Below, piece by piece: positions 4,745 through 6,082 of a stretch of 6,082 bases of DNA; the stretch's first letter is position 1; each line of letters opens with the position of its first letter. A model generated the notes under the pieces. It made no database searches. It was not told where the DNA came from and worked only from the letters and a program-made list of their open reading frames with translations. The stretch covers positions 1 to 6,082 of the forward strand of contig DAOUVM010000162.1 in NCBI GenBank assembly GCA_030667645.1, written 5' to 3'. Position numbers and translations under genes: made by a program. Source of the DNA: Ardenticatenales bacterium. GTDB taxonomy: Bacteria; Chloroflexota; Anaerolineae; Promineifilales; UBA4811.

Positions 4745-6082
4745 ATGACGACGGAAATAGCTACTGTCCTGGCCATACTGCTCATTGCGGTCATCCTGTT
4801 CGTGTCGGAGCGACTGCGACCGGACCTGGTTGCCGTCATGGTCCTGCTGGCCGTTATCATGTCGGGGCTAGTCAGTCCGCAGGAGGCCTTTGCCAGTCTG
4901 GGGAACCCCGCCGTCATCACAGTGGGGGCGATCCTGATCATCAGCGTCGGCCTGTTTCGCACTGGCATTGCCCACTCCATTGGCGATCGGATCGCCGCCA
5001 TTGCCGGCACGGACAAGCTCCGCCTGACCATCGTTGTCATGCTGACAGTGGGCATCATGTCCGCCTTTATGAACAACGTGGGTGCCACGGCAGTACTGCT
5101 CCCAGCCGTCGTTGGACTCTGCCGCCGAGCCAAGATACCAGCCTCCAAGCTCCTTCTCCCGCTCGCCTTTGGCTCGCTGGCGGGGGGGACGCTGACGCTG
5201 ATCGGCACCCCCTCCAATCTCCTGGTCAACGCCGCGCTGATTGAACGAGGGCTGCCACCCTTTGCCCTCTTCGACTTTTTGCCGATGGGACTGATTGCCG
5301 TGACGCTTGGCATCGGCTATATGGTCACGGTCGGCCGGCGTCTGCTCCCCGCACCGCCACCGTCAACTTCGCCGTTTGTCAGTGATGAAGCCAATGAACT
5401 GACCGACACCTACCAGCTGGAAGAGCGGCTCTTTCGCATTCGCGTGCCGGCCGGGTCTCGGCTCATCGGCCGGTCATTGGCTGATAGCCAATTGCGCGAT
5501 GTGTGGAACCTGAGCGTTCTGGCGATCGAGAGAGGCGGCGAGGAGACATTGGACCCAGATCCGGACACCATCCTGTTTCAGGGAGATATCCTGCTCTTGG
5601 AGGGAAAGCTACGAGAGTTCCGAAAGAACGACATCGAACCGTACCTGCAGATCTTGCCGCCCAAACAGTGGTCGGATGCCGATCTAGAGTCGGTGCAAGT
5701 TGGGATCTGTGAAGTAGTGGTGGCGCCCCGTTCCTCATTTGCCGGCCGAACGCTCAGAGAGACCCATTTCCGCGAAAAGTATGGCCTGAGCGCAGTGGGA
5801 ATCTGGCGCGGGGAGAGGCCGGTGCGAACAGGGTTGGGAGAGGTGCCGCTCCAGGTTGGCGACGCACTGTTGCTTCAGGGGCCAAGGGAAAAGTTCGAGA
5901 TACTGAAACGGGAGGCCAAAGTGCTCTTCCTGGACGAAGGGGGTGCAGCCGCAGGGCCCCTTCGCCTGCGTAAAGCCCCGGTGGCGGTGGGAGCTCTGGC
6001 GCTCATGCTGATTGCAGTTGTCACAGGCTGGTTGGATCTCTCAACCGCGGCTGTGATGGCAGGCACGCTGATGGTGCTGCTG
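4745..6082 (+). CDS. SLC13/DASS-type anion permease with two TrkA_C (RCK_C) domains; 3' end outside the window
   Basis: The frame is open for 446 codons with no stop before the window ends. The protein belongs to the SLC13/DASS (CitMHS/ArsB-like) superfamily of inner-membrane carriers that move sulfate, dicarboxylates or related anions, often with Na+. The N-terminal half has membrane segments near residues 4-20, 28-44, 57-72, 93-107, 136-150 and 178-197. Family motifs are FMNNVGATAVLLP (108-120) and LIGTPSNLLVN (152-162), the two Asn-containing substrate/Na+ loops. The cytoplasmic middle holds two TrkA_C modules: 230-288 (RVPAGSRLIGRSLAD ... QGDILLLEG) and 322-388 (EVVVAPRSSFAGRTL ... VGDALLLQGP). 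A membrane segment at about 409-430 begins the second transport half, which is cut off. This repeat-TrkA_C-repeat plan is normal for bacterial members. The substrate is unknown; sulfate would fit the sulfur genes upstream, but an independent promoter and an intervening tRNA make the link weak. Confidence 0.92.
   Translation, partial: MTTEIATVLAILLIAVILFVSERLRPDLVAVMVLLAVIMSGLVSPQEAFASLGNPAVITVGAILIISVGLFRTGIAHSIGDRIAAIAGTDKLRLTIVVMLTVGIMSAFMNNVGATAVLLPAVVGLCRRAKIPASKLLLPLAFGSLAGGTLTLIGTPSNLLVNAALIERGLPPFALFDFLPMGLIAVTLGIGYMVTVGRRLLPAPPPSTSPFVSDEANELTDTYQLEERLFRIRVPAGSRLIGRSLADSQLRDVWNLSVLAIERGGEETLDPDPDTILFQGDILLLEGKLREFRKNDIEPYLQILPPKQWSDADLESVQVGICEVVVAPRSSFAGRTLRETHFREKYGLSAVGIWRGERPVRTGLGEVPLQVGDALLLQGPREKFEILKREAKVLFLDEGGAAAGPLRLRKAPVAVGALALMLIAVVTGWLDLSTAAVMAGTLMVLL

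Noticed and set aside
4483..5244. 253-codon + strand open frame running through the tRNA gene and into the permease
   Set aside because: It contains the tRNA-Asn sequence in full and overlaps the permease in another frame. Its His/Arg/Pro/Gly-rich translation has no recognisable domain, whereas the permease frame from 4745 has clear SLC13 motifs.
4672..5313. 213-codon - strand open frame opposite the permease
   Set aside because: It is an antisense shadow of the permease gene, rich in Ser, Arg, Pro and Thr, without a domain or a plausible start region.

Overview
This is a 6.1-kb, GC-rich (roughly 60 % by eye) bacterial window in which every gene I can support lies on the + strand. The promoters are sigma-70-like (TTGACN / TATAAT) and the tRNA carries its own CCA. 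Gene content and protein style fit a free-living, non-enteric bacterium. Chloroflexota is my best guess, from general resemblance only, and I hold it weakly.

Region 1 (1-1973) is a sulfur-handling block. It holds the 3' end of a cysteine desulfurase (NifS/IscS type, active-site Cys visible), an IscU/NifU-type Fe-S scaffold carrying an extra C-terminal domain that resembles MIP18/DUF59, a TusA-family sulfur carrier, and a DsrE2-like protein. Desulfurase, scaffold and TusA follow one another with good ribosome binding sites. A compact hairpin plus T-rich run overlaps the tusA stop codon and probably ends that transcript. The dsrE2-like gene follows a 179-bp gap that holds a perfect 7-bp inverted repeat. 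Together the genes suggest cysteine-derived sulfane sulfur going to an Fe-S scaffold on one side and to TusA, then perhaps the DsrE2-like protein, on the other.

Region 2 (1974-4500) opens with a 322-bp gap without a convincing gene. It holds a tandem GTTGACC repeat, a GAACA-CGCT-TGTTC palindrome and a TTGACA hexamer. A complete P1B-2 type (Zn/Cd/Pb) heavy-metal-exporting ATPase follows, with all catalytic motifs intact and an extra four-cysteine cluster in its ATP-binding domain. A GC-rich palindrome follows its stop codon.

Region 3 (4499-6082) is a tRNA-Asn(GTT) gene with a near-consensus promoter and a likely intrinsic terminator. After it comes a separately promoted SLC13/DASS-type anion permease with two TrkA_C (RCK_C) domains, cut by the window end after 446 codons.

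The most distinctive items are the IscU-DUF59-like fusion inside a desulfurase/TusA/DsrE2 cluster, the cysteine cluster in the metal ATPase, and the two palindromes in front of dsrE2 and the ATPase. No mobile element, CRISPR array or phage gene was seen.
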